A DNA stretch of 64,000 nucleotides from JAUIAI01 sp049680625 (GCA_049680625.1 JBAUID010000102.1:61447-125446); one strand, 5' to 3'. Counted from the stretch's first letter, positions 16,211-25,966 are shown. Made by a program: numbers and translations. Notes: generated from the letters alone by a model not told the origin.

Positions 16211-17341
16211 TTATTGTGCGGCCTTTCCATTTTCCCGTTCATTACCGTTATTTCCTTTTTTCCCTTTAGTCAGTTGCACCCGATCGCCTTCACGTACGTT
16301 GCGGCTCATGGGCACCACAATTTGCTCTTCACCCGATAGCCCACTGGTGATTTCGATCAGGTCGGCATCCTGGATGCCCGTTGTTACCGGCAACATGACA
16401 ATGCGGTTGTCGTGAATGACACGGACAAACTCGTCATCACCTTTGGTGACGAGGCCTTCCAGTGGCAGTGCAAGGGCTTGCTCGCGTAACTCGGTGACAA
16501 CGTTCAGGTCAACCTGTTGATTGAGCCGCAGTTTCAGCTTCGCATCTGATGGATATCGAATCCAGGCGATGACGTAGCTGGAACTGCCTTCTCTTTCGAC
16601 CGCCGGGTCAATGCTGTCGATATTGAGTTTGAGCGTAATGCCGGCCTGATTCTCAGAGGCTACATCGATAGCGGTGCCCGGTTTGAGAGATGGCGATACG
16701 CTCTGATCAATTCGGGCACGGATCATCAGGTTGTCGGTTGGCACCAGGCTGAGCACGGGTTTGCCGGTGGTTAAGTATTGACCCTGGCGCACGTCCAGGC
16801 TGATCACGACACCATCTACCGGGGCATCCAGGTGGTAGTTGGTTTGTTCCGTTTGTAAGCCACTGGTTTGCGCTGAGAAGCGATCCAGCCGTGCCCGTGC
16901 CTGGGCCACCATGGCCTGTGCGTCACGCTGGGTTTGCACCGGCGCACCGCCGGCAGCGACGACCGGGCGTAAAGACTGTAGATTGCGCTGCGCATTACGC
17001 AGTTCGGACAAGGCTTCGCGTTGGCTTGCCTGGGCGGCGTTTAGTCGGTTGGCAAAGTCTTTTGGGTCAAAATCAATAATCCGCTGGCCGGCCCGGATGT
17101 GATCGCCCAGCGCCACGTGCAGGGTGCGGACAGTGCTGGATACCGGCGCGCTCAAGGAGATTTCATCGCGCGAGGATAAGTGTCCGACGGCGCTCAGGGT
17201 TGACTGCAACCGTGTGCGGTGCAGCTCGACCGAGCGGACCGGGCTGACCTTGGGGGTATTGAATTTTGCCCATGCTTGCCAGGCTCCAAAAGCAAGCGCA
17301 ACCAGTACGCTGCCAGCAATCAAGAGTCGAGTGGCTTTCAT
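16211..17341 (-). CDS. HlyD/MacA-type periplasmic adaptor
   Basis: A 376-residue membrane fusion protein. The chosen start (MKATRLLIAGS) gives an N-terminal membrane anchor followed by a lipoyl-like half-motif (VGHLSSRDEISLSAPVSSTV), a coiled-coil hairpin with Gln/Arg-rich helices near 100-180, the second lipoyl half (DAPVDGVVISLDVRQGQYL) and a beta-barrel. The C-terminus is Lys/Asn/Glu-rich (KGKKGNNGNERENGK). It would link the inner membrane pump to the TolC channel. It is the first gene of the operon and is divergent from the molybdenum hydroxylase genes. Upstream in-frame codons to 17473 have no family match. Confidence 0.88.
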   Translation of the reverse strand: MKATRLLIAGSVLVALAFGAWQAWAKFNTPKVSPVRSVELHRTRLQSTLSAVGHLSSRDEISLSAPVSSTVRTLHVALGDHIRAGQRIIDFDPKDFANRLNAAQASQREALSELRNAQRNLQSLRPVVAAGGAPVQTQRDAQAMVAQARARLDRFSAQTSGLQTEQTNYHLDAPVDGVVISLDVRQGQYLTTGKPVLSLVPTDNLMIRARIDQSVSPSLKPGTAIDVASENQAGITLKLNIDSIDPAVEREGSSSYVIAWIRYPSDAKLKLRLNQQVDLNVVTELREQALALPLEGLVTKGDDEFVRVIHDNRIVMLPVTTGIQDADLIEITSGLSGEEQIVVPMSRNVREGDRVQLTKGKKGNNGNERENGKAAQ

Positions 17342-17449
17342 GCCCCGGAATATAGCAGCGTGCTGCCGAATTTCGTAGCGCGAATGACTGCTTTGGGGCA
17401 GTAAGAACTCACCGTGACGGTGGTATCCTTGCGCCTCGAGGAGAACCCC

Positions 17450-18247
17450 ATGTACGAATTTACTTATCAGCAACCGAAGAGTCTTGCTGAAGCGCTCAGC
17501 TTGTTGTCCGGTGACGAAGAAGCCATGGCGCTTGCCGGTGGCATGACTTTAATTCCGTCGATGAAACATCGACTGACGGCCCCGACCCAATTGCTTGACA
17601 TTGCTGCCTTGCCGGAGCTGCAAGGCATTAGCCACGAGGGAAAACAGTTAATCGTTGGCGCCGCATCGCCGCATGCGATGGTGGCATCCGACCCGATAGT
17701 AACCAAGGTCATTCCGGCACTGGCCGCATTGGCTGGTGAAATTGGCGACCCGCAGGTGCGGGCCCGTGGAACAATCGGCGGATCGCTGGCCAACAACGAC
17801 CCGGCTGCTGATTATCCGGCAGCAGCCCTGGGTCTGGCCGCGACTATTCATACTGATCGCCGGGAAATCGCCGCTGACGATTTTTTCCAGGGCATGTTTG
17901 AAACCGCTTTGGAGCCGGGCGAGCTGATCTGCAAAATTGCCTTTCAGGTACCAACCAGCGCAGCCTATGCAAAGTTCCATCATCCCGCGTCGGGTTATGC
18001 AATGACCGGCGTCATGGTGGCCCGGCTTGACGACCAAATCCGCGTTGCGGTCACCGGAGCAGCACCGAGTGTGTTCCGCTGGACTGCAGCAGAACACGCG
18101 CTGGAAAAAACTTTCAGTAGCGAAGCGATCGCTGGTCTGAGTGTTGACGCCGGCGGTTTGAATTCCGATTTACATGCGCCAGCACAATACCGGGCTAATC
18201 TGGTTTCGGTGATGACGGCGCGCGCCATTGCAGCTTGCGGAGCGTGA
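17450..18247 (+). CDS. Molybdenum hydroxylase FAD-binding subunit (CoxM/CutM type)
   Basis: The 265-residue protein starts at MYEFTYQQPKSLAEALSLL, preceded by GAGGAG. The first FAD motif, ALAGGMTLIPSMK, is near residues 28-40 and the second, RGTIGGSLANNDPAADYPAA, falls near 106-125 (two short motifs, TIGGSLANNDPA and DYPAA). It passes electrons from the Fe-S subunit to FAD in the xanthine dehydrogenase/CO dehydrogenase family. It is the first of three genes in the order medium-small-large, typical of CO dehydrogenase-like enzymes. The substrate is set by the large subunit and remains unknown. Confidence 0.9.
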   Translation: MYEFTYQQPKSLAEALSLLSGDEEAMALAGGMTLIPSMKHRLTAPTQLLDIAALPELQGISHEGKQLIVGAASPHAMVASDPIVTKVIPALAALAGEIGDPQVRARGTIGGSLANNDPAADYPAAALGLAATIHTDRREIAADDFFQGMFETALEPGELICKIAFQVPTSAAYAKFHHPASGYAMTGVMVARLDDQIRVAVTGAAPSVFRWTAAEHALEKTFSSEAIAGLSVDAGGLNSDLHAPAQYRANLVSVMTARAIAACGA

Positions 18248-18249
18248 AC

Positions 18250-18729
18250 ATGAGTACCAGGGAAATTAAACTAAACGTGAACGGTCAGGCGCGCTCGCTT
18301 AACGTCGAAGATCGCACCTTGCTGGCAGATGCACTACGTGACGAGCTGGGCATGACCGGCACTCACGTCGGTTGTGACACCAGCCAATGCGGTTGTTGCA
18401 CTGTGCATCTTGATGGCACCGCTGTGAAGTCATGCTCAATGCTGGCGGTACAGGCTGTCGGCCGTAACGTGACAACTATCGAAGGCCTGGCCAATGGTGA
18501 GAGTCTGCATCCGGTTCAACAGGCGTTTTCGGATTGTCATGGTTTGCAATGCGGGTTTTGTACTCCAGGGATGATCATGGCAACAACCGACTTACTCAAG
18601 CGTCATCCCGATCCAACCGATGAACAAATTCGAGTCGGTCTGGCCGGAAACCTGTGTCGTTGTACCGGGTATGTCAATATCGAGCGCGCGGTGAAATCTG
18701 CGGCCAAGGTTATGAGGGGGCAGGCATGA
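18250..18729 (+). CDS. Molybdenum hydroxylase [2Fe-2S] subunit (CoxS type)
   Basis: The 159-residue protein has the plant-type [2Fe-2S] motif GCDTSQCGCCTVHLDG near residues 42-57 and the second cluster in CGFCTPGM plus GNLCRCTGY. This is the full set of eight cysteines. I chose the ATG at 18250, with GGAG seven bases before it, over the upstream in-frame ATG inside the previous gene. It transfers electrons from the molybdenum site to FAD. The stop codon overlaps the next start as ATGA, so the two genes are translationally coupled. Confidence 0.93.
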   Translation: MSTREIKLNVNGQARSLNVEDRTLLADALRDELGMTGTHVGCDTSQCGCCTVHLDGTAVKSCSMLAVQAVGRNVTTIEGLANGESLHPVQQAFSDCHGLQCGFCTPGMIMATTDLLKRHPDPTDEQIRVGLAGNLCRCTGYVNIERAVKSAAKVMRGQA

Positions 18730-21005
18730 GCTTAATGCGCCATGAAGATTTACGCTTGATCACAGGTAATGGAAAATTCACTGCCGACTGGAATCTGCCG
18801 GGACAGTTGCACGCAGTGATGATCCGTTCAGATCACGGGCATGCGACCCTGGATAAAATTGATCTGGATGCCGTGCGCGCAGCGCCAGGGGTAGTTGCCG
18901 TGTTCACATCTGCGGATGTTGAGCAGGCCGGATTCACCACTATTCCCAGTGGCCCTGATATTGTCGGCGTTGATGGTTCCAAACAGAAAAAGGCACCGTT
19001 GCCGGTGCTTGCCACTGATAAGCTGCGCTTCGTCGGACAGCCGATTGCAATGGTTGTAGCCGAGTCGGCAATTCAGGCGCGTGATGCCGCTGAACAAGTA
19101 ATCATCGAGTATGGCGAGCTACCGGCTGCGAGTACGGTTGCCGAGTCCAAGGCCGCTGGTGCTCCGCAGTTGCATGATGGCATCGACGGTAATTGTTCGC
19201 TTACTTTTGATTCCGGTGATAAGTCGGCTGTTGAGGCCGCATTTTCGTCAGCAGCAAAAACATCACGCATTCGAATTCACAGTCAACGCCTGTCTGGCGC
19301 GCCAATGGAACCGCGCGCCTGCATGGCCGCTTTTGACAGCGCACGCGGAGTTACCGTGGTGTACACCCCAACCCAGGGTGTTTTGGGGATGAAAGCCTCG
19401 TTATCCGCGGTTACTGCTTCCAAACCGGAAGAACTGGAAATTGTGGCCGATGATGTTGGCGGTTCGTTTGGTTTGCGTGGTGGCTGTTATCCAGAGACCG
19501 CACTGGTTGTTCTGGCCTCGCGCAAACTTGGTAAGCCGGTGAAATGGACAGCCACCCGCAGCGAATTGTTCCTGGCAGAGTGGCATGGCCGCTCGCTGAT
19601 CCTCGACGGGTCGCTGGCAATGGATGCTGATAACAACATCACGGCAATTCGCTGGGATGACGAAATTGATCTGGGCGCTTACAACTGCTACTTCGGTGGT
19701 TTCATCGGTTCGAACAATTTGTCCGTTACGATGGGTGGTGCGTACAAGATTCCGTCGATGTACATGCAGTCGAAGCTGTACTTCACCAATGCAACGCCGG
19801 TGTCAGCCTATCGCGGGGCGGGTCGGCCCGACATTGCATTTGCAATCGAACGCCTGGTGGATCACGCGGCGGCTGAGCACGGCCTTGATCCCGTGGCATT
19901 TCGACGTCAGAACTTCATTCCGGTGGACGCTTTTCCTTATGCGACCCCCAATGGCACAACTTACGATTGTGGTGATTTCTCTTCGGTTATGGACAAAGCA
20001 CTGAAGCTGTCCAAGTACGATAGTTTTGATGCCCGCCGCAAAGAGTCTGAAGCCGCCGGCAAGCTACGCGGTATTGGCCTTGGTTACTATCTCGAAAAAT
20101 CCGGCGCCGGTGGCGCACCCAAAGACCAGGTGAGCTGCGAGTTCGACAACAACGGCCGCATTATGTTGTTCGCCGTGACCGGGCCAAGCGGGCAGGGCCA
20201 TGAAACTTCGTTCTCACAGATTGTTTCGCAAGGGCTGGGTATTGATGATGCTGGGATTGGCTACCGTGCGGGCGACCCGTCTCAAGATTTGATCGGCAAT
20301 GGCACGGGTGGTTCACGTTCTTTGTATGGTGCCGGCTCTGCTTTCAAAAATCTGATTGGCAAAATTATTGAAACGGCAACTCCGCATGCTGCTGAACATC
20401 TCGGTGCAAAAGCCGGCTCAGTCAGTTTTGCCCATGGCCAATTCAGTGCGGGCGGGAAGTCTGTTGGCCTGATCGAACTGGCTAAAGCGGTCGCACCAAA
20501 AGATGGTAAACATCCGTTCAACTGTGAGGCCCAGACTGTCACCGGTGCAAACTACCCCAATGGCTGCCACATCGCCGAAATTGAGGTTGACCCCAAAACT
20601 GGTCTGACCGAGGTGAAGTCATATGTTTCGGTTGATGATCTGGGCAATATCATTTCGCCGGAACTGGTCAAAGGCCAGGTACACGGCGGCGTTCTGCAGG
20701 GTCTCGGACAGGCCTTTCTGGAAGCCATCGTCTATGACGAAACCGGGCAGTTGCTATCGGGCAGCTTTATGGACTATGCGATGCCCCGCGCCGGCATGGT
20801 GGGTCACTTTCACAGCGATTCGTATGCGGTACCAACCCAGTTGAACGAACTTGGCTCAAAAGGTGTGGGTGAGTCGGGATGTTCCGGCTCTTTACCGGCT
20901 GTATCCAATGCCATGATGCATGCGTTGCGCAGTGCCGGGGTGGGGCCGATGGATATGCCGTATACGCCGGCCCGCGTCTGGAAGCTGTTGAGCGAGGCAG
21001 CTTAA
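18726..21005 (+). CDS. Molybdenum hydroxylase large, molybdopterin-binding subunit (CoxL-like)
   Basis: A 759-residue catalytic subunit with the aldehyde oxidase/xanthine dehydrogenase hammerhead and molybdopterin-binding domains. The active-site loop reads AYRGAGR, as in form II CoxL-like proteins, not the AYRCSFR of true aerobic CO dehydrogenase. The C-terminal glutamate region is KGVGESGCSGS. It therefore probably hydroxylates an aldehyde, heterocycle or other carbon acid; CO oxidation is unlikely. No coxD, coxE, coxF, coxG or xdhC-like maturation gene is adjacent, so cofactor sulfuration must come from elsewhere. The ATG used sits in the ATGA overlap. Confidence 0.9.
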   Translation: MSLMRHEDLRLITGNGKFTADWNLPGQLHAVMIRSDHGHATLDKIDLDAVRAAPGVVAVFTSADVEQAGFTTIPSGPDIVGVDGSKQKKAPLPVLATDKLRFVGQPIAMVVAESAIQARDAAEQVIIEYGELPAASTVAESKAAGAPQLHDGIDGNCSLTFDSGDKSAVEAAFSSAAKTSRIRIHSQRLSGAPMEPRACMAAFDSARGVTVVYTPTQGVLGMKASLSAVTASKPEELEIVADDVGGSFGLRGGCYPETALVVLASRKLGKPVKWTATRSELFLAEWHGRSLILDGSLAMDADNNITAIRWDDEIDLGAYNCYFGGFIGSNNLSVTMGGAYKIPSMYMQSKLYFTNATPVSAYRGAGRPDIAFAIERLVDHAAAEHGLDPVAFRRQNFIPVDAFPYATPNGTTYDCGDFSSVMDKALKLSKYDSFDARRKESEAAGKLRGIGLGYYLEKSGAGGAPKDQVSCEFDNNGRIMLFAVTGPSGQGHETSFSQIVSQGLGIDDAGIGYRAGDPSQDLIGNGTGGSRSLYGAGSAFKNLIGKIIETATPHAAEHLGAKAGSVSFAHGQFSAGGKSVGLIELAKAVAPKDGKHPFNCEAQTVTGANYPNGCHIAEIEVDPKTGLTEVKSYVSVDDLGNIISPELVKGQVHGGVLQGLGQAFLEAIVYDETGQLLSGSFMDYAMPRAGMVGHFHSDSYAVPTQLNELGSKGVGESGCSGSLPAVSNAMMHALRSAGVGPMDMPYTPARVWKLLSEAA

Positions 21006-21039
21006 GCGCGTTAATACGGGTGCGGGGATCCGTTTCAGA

Positions 21040-21696
21040 TCAGCGTCCCCCGGATTTGCTGCGCAGGTAGTGGCGGCATATCCGGGAGAATCGCCGGGCG
21101 TGCGTGTCAGCATCTCTCGGGTGATTGAACACGCCCACGGCTGCAATGCGAATCATGCTGGCTTCAGCCTCAGACTGCACAAACCAGCGATTAGCGGGTG
21201 GCCGAGCCAACAACACCGTCATATCCCGCTCAAGTGTTGTGAGAAACAAACCGGCGCTCATGCCGGTATCTCGTGCGCTGGCTGCGCGACTGATAAACCC
21301 CGTTGCCTTATCGCAGTCGGCCGGCCCCAGTCGCGGCGGTAAGCTGTCATCCCGACCCGAATAATGCCTTGGGGGCGGTAGGATAATCTGACCTGGGTTT
21401 TTGGGGTTTTGGGTGTTGGCTTTCGAGTTATGGCCGCTTGTGCTGTGCAGCGGCAAGGTATTGTCGAGTAACTTGGTGATCGGATCTTTGCCTGGCGGGG
21501 TTGCCCCGACTTCTTGATGCGGTGCCAATGTCTGGTTGAACATTTGGTTGGTGTGGCGGTGACTAGTCAGGGGCACGGCTACCGGGCGCAACGTATTCAA
21601 TTCATGGACAGCGGCAGCCGTCGCCGGTTGAGTCATCGCTATGGCCAATAACGCCAATAACGCCAACCGGGCCAACGACCCCGCCGCGCGCCGCAT
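21040..21696 (-). CDS. Secreted protein of unknown function
   Basis: The 218-residue protein starts with MRRAAGSLARLALLALLAIAM, a good signal peptide ending near ATAA. A long low-order region follows, rich in His, Asn, Pro and Thr (residues about 30-120). A C-terminal domain of about 90 residues looks folded and begins with a DCDKATGFI segment, containing RWFVQSEAEASMIRIAAVGVF-type helices and a final basic tail. I recognise no family. An upstream ATG at 21774 extends the frame by 26 residues but hides the signal peptide. It is convergent with the CoxL gene and lies downstream of the glycerate kinase on the same strand. Confidence 0.5.
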   Translation of the reverse strand: MRRAAGSLARLALLALLAIAMTQPATAAAVHELNTLRPVAVPLTSHRHTNQMFNQTLAPHQEVGATPPGKDPITKLLDNTLPLHSTSGHNSKANTQNPKNPGQIILPPPRHYSGRDDSLPPRLGPADCDKATGFISRAASARDTGMSAGLFLTTLERDMTVLLARPPANRWFVQSEAEASMIRIAAVGVFNHPRDADTHARRFSRICRHYLRSKSGGR

Positions 21697-21957
21697 TTTC
21701 GACAGGCGCCAACTATTGATCGTCGTCAGACGAATTGAATTTAGCTGAGTTAAGCACAGAACCACGTTCATCACTACCCGGGCAGTTAACTGTCTTGCGT
21801 TTCGGCGGCTAACGGCGAAACTTTACGCCGGGGGCGTCCACCGTGTGATCAGGGGTAGTCGGCACCGTTTGTGCGGCGGCGTAAGTGGCGTAGGTGGTTT
21901 AGGTTGAGTCGACTGGTCATTCGCAATCCGGTCGGTGAACTTCAGATCGGTGTGCCT

Positions 21958-23280
21958 TCAGGTTGGAGAATCAACCAGAATGACTCTGAAATCGTTGACG
22001 TTGGTCAGGGTGGGCCCACTGACGACCGAATCGTTGAGCGCGCTGAAGAAACCGTGCCCGTCGTTTTGGGCCAGGCTGTCCGCCGGACGAATACCCATTG
22101 CCCGAGCTCGTTGCAGTGTATCCGGGGTGAGTACTGCGCCAGCGATTTCTTCAGCACCGTCTACACCGTCAGTATCGCAAGCCATTGCGTGTACGCGCTC
22201 CTGCCCGTCCAGCGCCAGCGCCATTGACAATAACAACTCGACATTGCGGCCGCCGCGACCCGTGCCGCGTAGCGTCACTGTGGTTTCTCCACCCGACAAA
22301 ATGGCGCACGGGGTTGGAAACGGTTGCTGACGTCTGGCCACCTGGCGTGCAATTGCACCTAATACTCTACCGGCTTCGCGGGCTTCACCTTCAAGCGAAT
22401 CGCCAAGAATAAACGGGGTATAGCCGGCTTCGGCGGCAACGGTTGCCGCAGCCTCCAGGGCAATCTGCGGGGCTGCAATAATTTGGGCTTCAGCCTTGGA
22501 CAGTAACGGGTCGCCCGGTTTAACCGATTCCCCTTGGCCTGATTCAAGAACAGATAACACTTCGGGCGCAAGCTCAATGCCGTAGCGCCGAACAATATCG
22601 AGTGCATCCTGGCAGCTTGTCGGATCGCCGACTGTTGGCCCCGACGCAATATCAATTGGATTGTCACCCGGGACGTCAGAGATCATCAGGGTCAACATTT
22701 TTGCCGGATAAGATGCCGCTGCCAGCCGCCCACCTTTAATAGCTGACAGGTGACGACGCACAACATTCATTTCGGTAATCGTCGCGCCGCTGGCCAGTAA
22801 ACTTTGATTCAGTTGTTGCTTATGCTCGAGAGTCAGTCCATTAATCGCTAATGGCAGCAACGAAGATCCGCCGCCGGAAATCAGGCACAGAACCGTGTCA
22901 TTCTCACCCAGTCCGTGGGCTAGTGACAGCAGGCGACGGGCTGCCTGCTCTCCGGCAGCATCTGGAACGGGGTGTGCGGCCTGCACAATTTCAATTTGAG
23001 AACAGGCAACTTCGTAGCCATAACGGGTCACGACCAGGCCTGACAAATGGCCCGCCCAGTGTTGTTCAACCGCATGCGCCATCGCCGCTGAGGCTTTACC
23101 GGCCCCAATCACCACCAGGCGGCCATTGCCCAGTGAATCTGGCGACGGCAGATGGGTTGGTACGCAAAGGTTTGGCTGGGCCGACCCGACCGCGGCATCA
23201 AACATCTTACGCATCAGCTGTCGCCGCGGTAGCGAGTTGTCTGTTTCGGAGTCAGATTGCTTCATTTTGGGGTCAGCCAT
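21958..23280 (-). CDS. Glycerate kinase, MOFRL family (DUF4147 plus MOFRL domain)
   Basis: A 440-residue protein matching GckA/TtuD-type glycerate 2-kinases. The N-terminal half has VIGAGKASAAMAHAVE and LISGGGSSLL, both glycine-rich motifs. The central part has NVVRRHLSAIKGGRLA and the C-terminal MOFRL domain has LSGGETTVTLRGTGRGGRN and DTDGVDG. It phosphorylates D-glycerate with ATP to 2-phosphoglycerate, feeding glyoxylate, serine or tartrate carbon into glycolysis. It lies divergent from the DUF1569 gene, with about 120 bases between them. No glyoxylate carboligase is present in the window. Confidence 0.92.
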   Translation of the reverse strand: MADPKMKQSDSETDNSLPRRQLMRKMFDAAVGSAQPNLCVPTHLPSPDSLGNGRLVVIGAGKASAAMAHAVEQHWAGHLSGLVVTRYGYEVACSQIEIVQAAHPVPDAAGEQAARRLLSLAHGLGENDTVLCLISGGGSSLLPLAINGLTLEHKQQLNQSLLASGATITEMNVVRRHLSAIKGGRLAAASYPAKMLTLMISDVPGDNPIDIASGPTVGDPTSCQDALDIVRRYGIELAPEVLSVLESGQGESVKPGDPLLSKAEAQIIAAPQIALEAAATVAAEAGYTPFILGDSLEGEAREAGRVLGAIARQVARRQQPFPTPCAILSGGETTVTLRGTGRGGRNVELLLSMALALDGQERVHAMACDTDGVDGAEEIAGAVLTPDTLQRARAMGIRPADSLAQNDGHGFFSALNDSVVSGPTLTNVNDFRVILVDSPT

Positions 23281-23399
23281 TCGGAAACGCTTATTTTGCC
23301 GGTTTTTCTTTTGAATGCTGTCCGATTGAAGTAGTCATTTGCCTGTTGGGTCTAAGTTCTGAATAATGGCCGCAAGGGTCAGCAAAAAAAAGCCAAGTG

Positions 23400-23957
23400 A
23401 TGAACAGATTTGCCAATAATAACCGTCGTCAGTTTATGCGCCTGACTGTCGCGGCTCCCCTGGCGATGCTCCTGGCCGGGACATCCGGTTGCCAGTCGGG
23501 GGGCATGACCGACCGACAGCTAACTCTGACGTCGTTGGATGACGCGATACGCGAAGCCCAGCGCCTGGTGTCGATCAAAGACCTCAAGCTTGATGCCGGA
23601 TGGTCGCTGCCGCAGATCCTGGAGCATTGTGCACAAAGTATTGAGTATTCTGTTTTGGGCTTTCCTGAGCCGAAATCGGCGTTGTTCCAGCGCACGGTAG
23701 GGGCTGCTGCGTACCGGGTATTCGACTGGCGGGGGCGCATGAGCCACAACCTGAGCGAGGCAATTCCCGGGGCGCCGAACCTGAATCCGACAGTGACCAA
23801 TGACGTTGCCATGGCAAGAATGCATGCGGCGATAGCGTCATTTCGGTCTGCCAGGGCCTTGAAACCGCATTTCGCCTATGGTGGCTTGAGTAAAGAACAA
23901 TACGCGCGCGCCCACGCAATGCATTTTGCAAACCACTTTTCTGTAATCGATGCCTGA
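23400..23957 (+). CDS. DUF1569 family protein, Tat-type lipoprotein
   Basis: The 185-residue protein has a twin-arginine motif NRRQFMRLT (Arg9-Arg10), a hydrophobic region and GTSGC, a likely lipobox near residue 31. The mature part carries DUF1569 features: WSLPQILEHCAQSIEYS and a C-terminal HAMHFANHF histidine-rich stretch, which fits a DinB-like four-helix metal-binding fold. Function is unknown. I use the ATG at 23400; the codon before it is GTG. The gene is divergent from the glycerate kinase and upstream of yghU with about 160 bases between. Confidence 0.82.
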   Translation: MNRFANNNRRQFMRLTVAAPLAMLLAGTSGCQSGGMTDRQLTLTSLDDAIREAQRLVSIKDLKLDAGWSLPQILEHCAQSIEYSVLGFPEPKSALFQRTVGAAAYRVFDWRGRMSHNLSEAIPGAPNLNPTVTNDVAMARMHAAIASFRSARALKPHFAYGGLSKEQYARAHAMHFANHFSVIDA

Positions 23958-24119
23958 GCTCAGTAACCAGGCCCGAACAGTGGCGTAAGCAGCGGCCTTT
24001 GCAGATTACGCTTTCTAACGCCATGCGGCCCTTGCAAGGTTGTTGGTCCTACTGAACGATTGACCTGAAATTCCAGCGCTTCACCTGATATCACTTTTAA
24101 CCATCAAGGTATAAAACAC

Positions 24120-24992
24120 ATGAGCGACAAAGCACAGTATTCCCCGCCAAAAGTCTGGAAATGGGATGCCGACAGTGGCGGCAAGTGGGCCAGCATCAAC
24201 CGGCCTATTGCGGGCGCGACACATGACAAAGCAGTGCCAGTGGGCAAACACCCGATCCAGCTGTATTCACTGGCCACGCCAAACGGGGTGAAAGTCACCG
24301 TGATGCTCGAAGAATTGCTTGCCCTGGGTGTTGCCGGCGCTGAATACGATGCGCACCTGGTCAAGATTGGTGATGGTGACCAATTTGGCAGTGGCTTTGT
24401 CGCTATCAATCCCAATTCCAAAATCCCCGCCATGATGGATCACTCGGTGAACCCACCACAGCGCCTGTTTGAGTCAGGAGCCATGTTGCTTTACCTGGCA
24501 GATAAGTTTGGCCACCTGATTCCGCAAGACCCTGCGCAGCGTACTGAGTGTTTATCCTGGTTGTTCTGGCAAATGGGCAGTGCGCCTTATCTGGGTGGCG
24601 GTTTTGGCCATTTCTACAAATACGCGCCGGCACCAATTGAATACTGTATCGACCGGTTTTCTATGGAAGTGAAACGGCAGCTCGATGTGCTTGACCGTCA
24701 TCTGGCTGACAAGCAATTCATGTGCGCCAGCGGTTATTCAATTGCCGATATTGCGATCTGGCCGTGGTATGGACGGTTGGCACTGAACGTTGTGTACGAA
24801 GCGGCAGAGTTTCTTGATACCCCGTCGTATAAAAACGTGATGCGCTGGGCAAAAGAGATTGACGTTCGACCGGCCGTTCAACGGGGTTGTATGGTGAACC
24901 GAACGTTTGGGCCAACTGAGGGTCAATTGCCCGAGCGCCACGATGCCAGTGACTTCGATCTGAAGACTCAGGACAAACTCGATGCGGCCTGA
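24120..24992 (+). CDS. yghU: Glutathione-dependent disulfide-bond oxidoreductase, YghU type
   Basis: The 290-residue protein is the usual YghU length. The thioredoxin-fold domain (residues about 45-130) reads IQLYSLATPNGVKVTVMLEE, and contains the family threonine-proline-asparagine (TPNG) site. It also has NPNSKIPAMMD and FESGAMLLYLADKFG, the glutathione-binding segments. The all-alpha domain follows with YSIADIAIWPWYG. YghU binds two glutathione molecules and reduces disulfides of small molecules. It is followed after 47 bases by dgoK on the same strand, so it may be co-transcribed. Confidence 0.92.
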   Translation: MSDKAQYSPPKVWKWDADSGGKWASINRPIAGATHDKAVPVGKHPIQLYSLATPNGVKVTVMLEELLALGVAGAEYDAHLVKIGDGDQFGSGFVAINPNSKIPAMMDHSVNPPQRLFESGAMLLYLADKFGHLIPQDPAQRTECLSWLFWQMGSAPYLGGGFGHFYKYAPAPIEYCIDRFSMEVKRQLDVLDRHLADKQFMCASGYSIADIAIWPWYGRLALNVVYEAAEFLDTPSYKNVMRWAKEIDVRPAVQRGCMVNRTFGPTEGQLPERHDASDFDLKTQDKLDAA

Positions 24993-25039
24993 TTTTGAGT
25001 TTCGGATAGCCCGATTGTGGGCTGTGCCAACGCGGTCTG

Positions 25040-25966
25040 ATGCCAGCCACCGGTAAGCCCGGTTCAATCAGACCGGCTTGGATTGCCGCCGACTGGGGAA
25101 CAACTAACCTGCGGCTATGGGCAATGGATTCTGACGATCAGCCGCTGGCGTCGGTGAGTAGCCCGGACGGTATGTCCTCGATTGCCAACGGCCAGTATGA
25201 ACAAGCCTTGCTCAAGGGTATTGAGCCGTGGCTCGTGTCGGGCGAGGTAACCCCTGTTTTTGCCTGTGGCATGGTTGGCGCCCGCCAGGGCTGGATCGAA
25301 GTTATATACACGCCGGTGCCTTGTGCACCAACAGATGCGTCACGAATTCAGCTGGCACCGACCCAGGACCCGCGCATCCGGATGCTAATTATCGGCGGCT
25401 TGTGCCAGCCTGATCCGGCTGATGTCATGCGAGGCGAAGAAACACAAGTGGCGGGGTGGCTGCTCGAGAATCCGGATTTCGATGGCTTGCTCTGTATGCC
25501 GGGTACGCACACGAAATGGGTTGAGGTCAGCGCGGGTCACATCCAGTCATTTAAAACCTGGATGACCGGCGAGTTGTATGGATTGCTGGCAACACAATCG
25601 GTATTGAAACATTCAGTTCGCAGTGACGAACTAGACGGGGTTGTTTTTGCCTCCACGGTTCGGCAAGTGATATCCGGTGCCCATTCGTTCGCTGAGTTGT
25701 TCAGCGTGCGAGCGACTGACTTACTGCACGACGCCAGTCCGCAGGCATCCCGGGCACGCCTGTCAGGCTTGCTAATTGGAGCCGAGGTCAATGCGATGTG
25801 TGGAAATACCAATAAGAAACCCGTGGTCCTGCTTGGTGCCAGTGGGGTTGTCGAGCTGTATCATGAGGCTCTGGGCATTATCGGCGCACAGGTTCATTTG
25901 GCAGACGCGACACGACTGACGCTTGCCGGTCTGACCGCCGTCCGCCTGGCAAGTCCAAGCGCTTAG
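25040..25966 (+). CDS. dgoK: 2-dehydro-3-deoxygalactonokinase
   Basis: A 308-residue sugar kinase of the DgoK family. The phosphate motif WGTTNLRLWAMD is near residues 21-32, GEETQVAGW near 130 and CMPGTHTKWVEV near 150, both conserved in DgoK. It uses ATP to phosphorylate 2-keto-3-deoxy-galactonate to the 6-phosphate, which the adjacent aldolase would split. This is the De Ley-Doudoroff route for galactose. No galactonate dehydratase or galactose dehydrogenase gene is present in the window. Confidence 0.92.
   Translation: MPATGKPGSIRPAWIAADWGTTNLRLWAMDSDDQPLASVSSPDGMSSIANGQYEQALLKGIEPWLVSGEVTPVFACGMVGARQGWIEVIYTPVPCAPTDASRIQLAPTQDPRIRMLIIGGLCQPDPADVMRGEETQVAGWLLENPDFDGLLCMPGTHTKWVEVSAGHIQSFKTWMTGELYGLLATQSVLKHSVRSDELDGVVFASTVRQVISGAHSFAELFSVRATDLLHDASPQASRARLSGLLIGAEVNAMCGNTNKKPVVLLGASGVVELYHEALGIIGAQVHLADATRLTLAGLTAVRLASPSA

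Noticed and set aside
18726..21005. True aerobic CO dehydrogenase
   Set aside because: The active-site loop reads AYRGAGR, not AYRCSFR, and no cox accessory genes are present.
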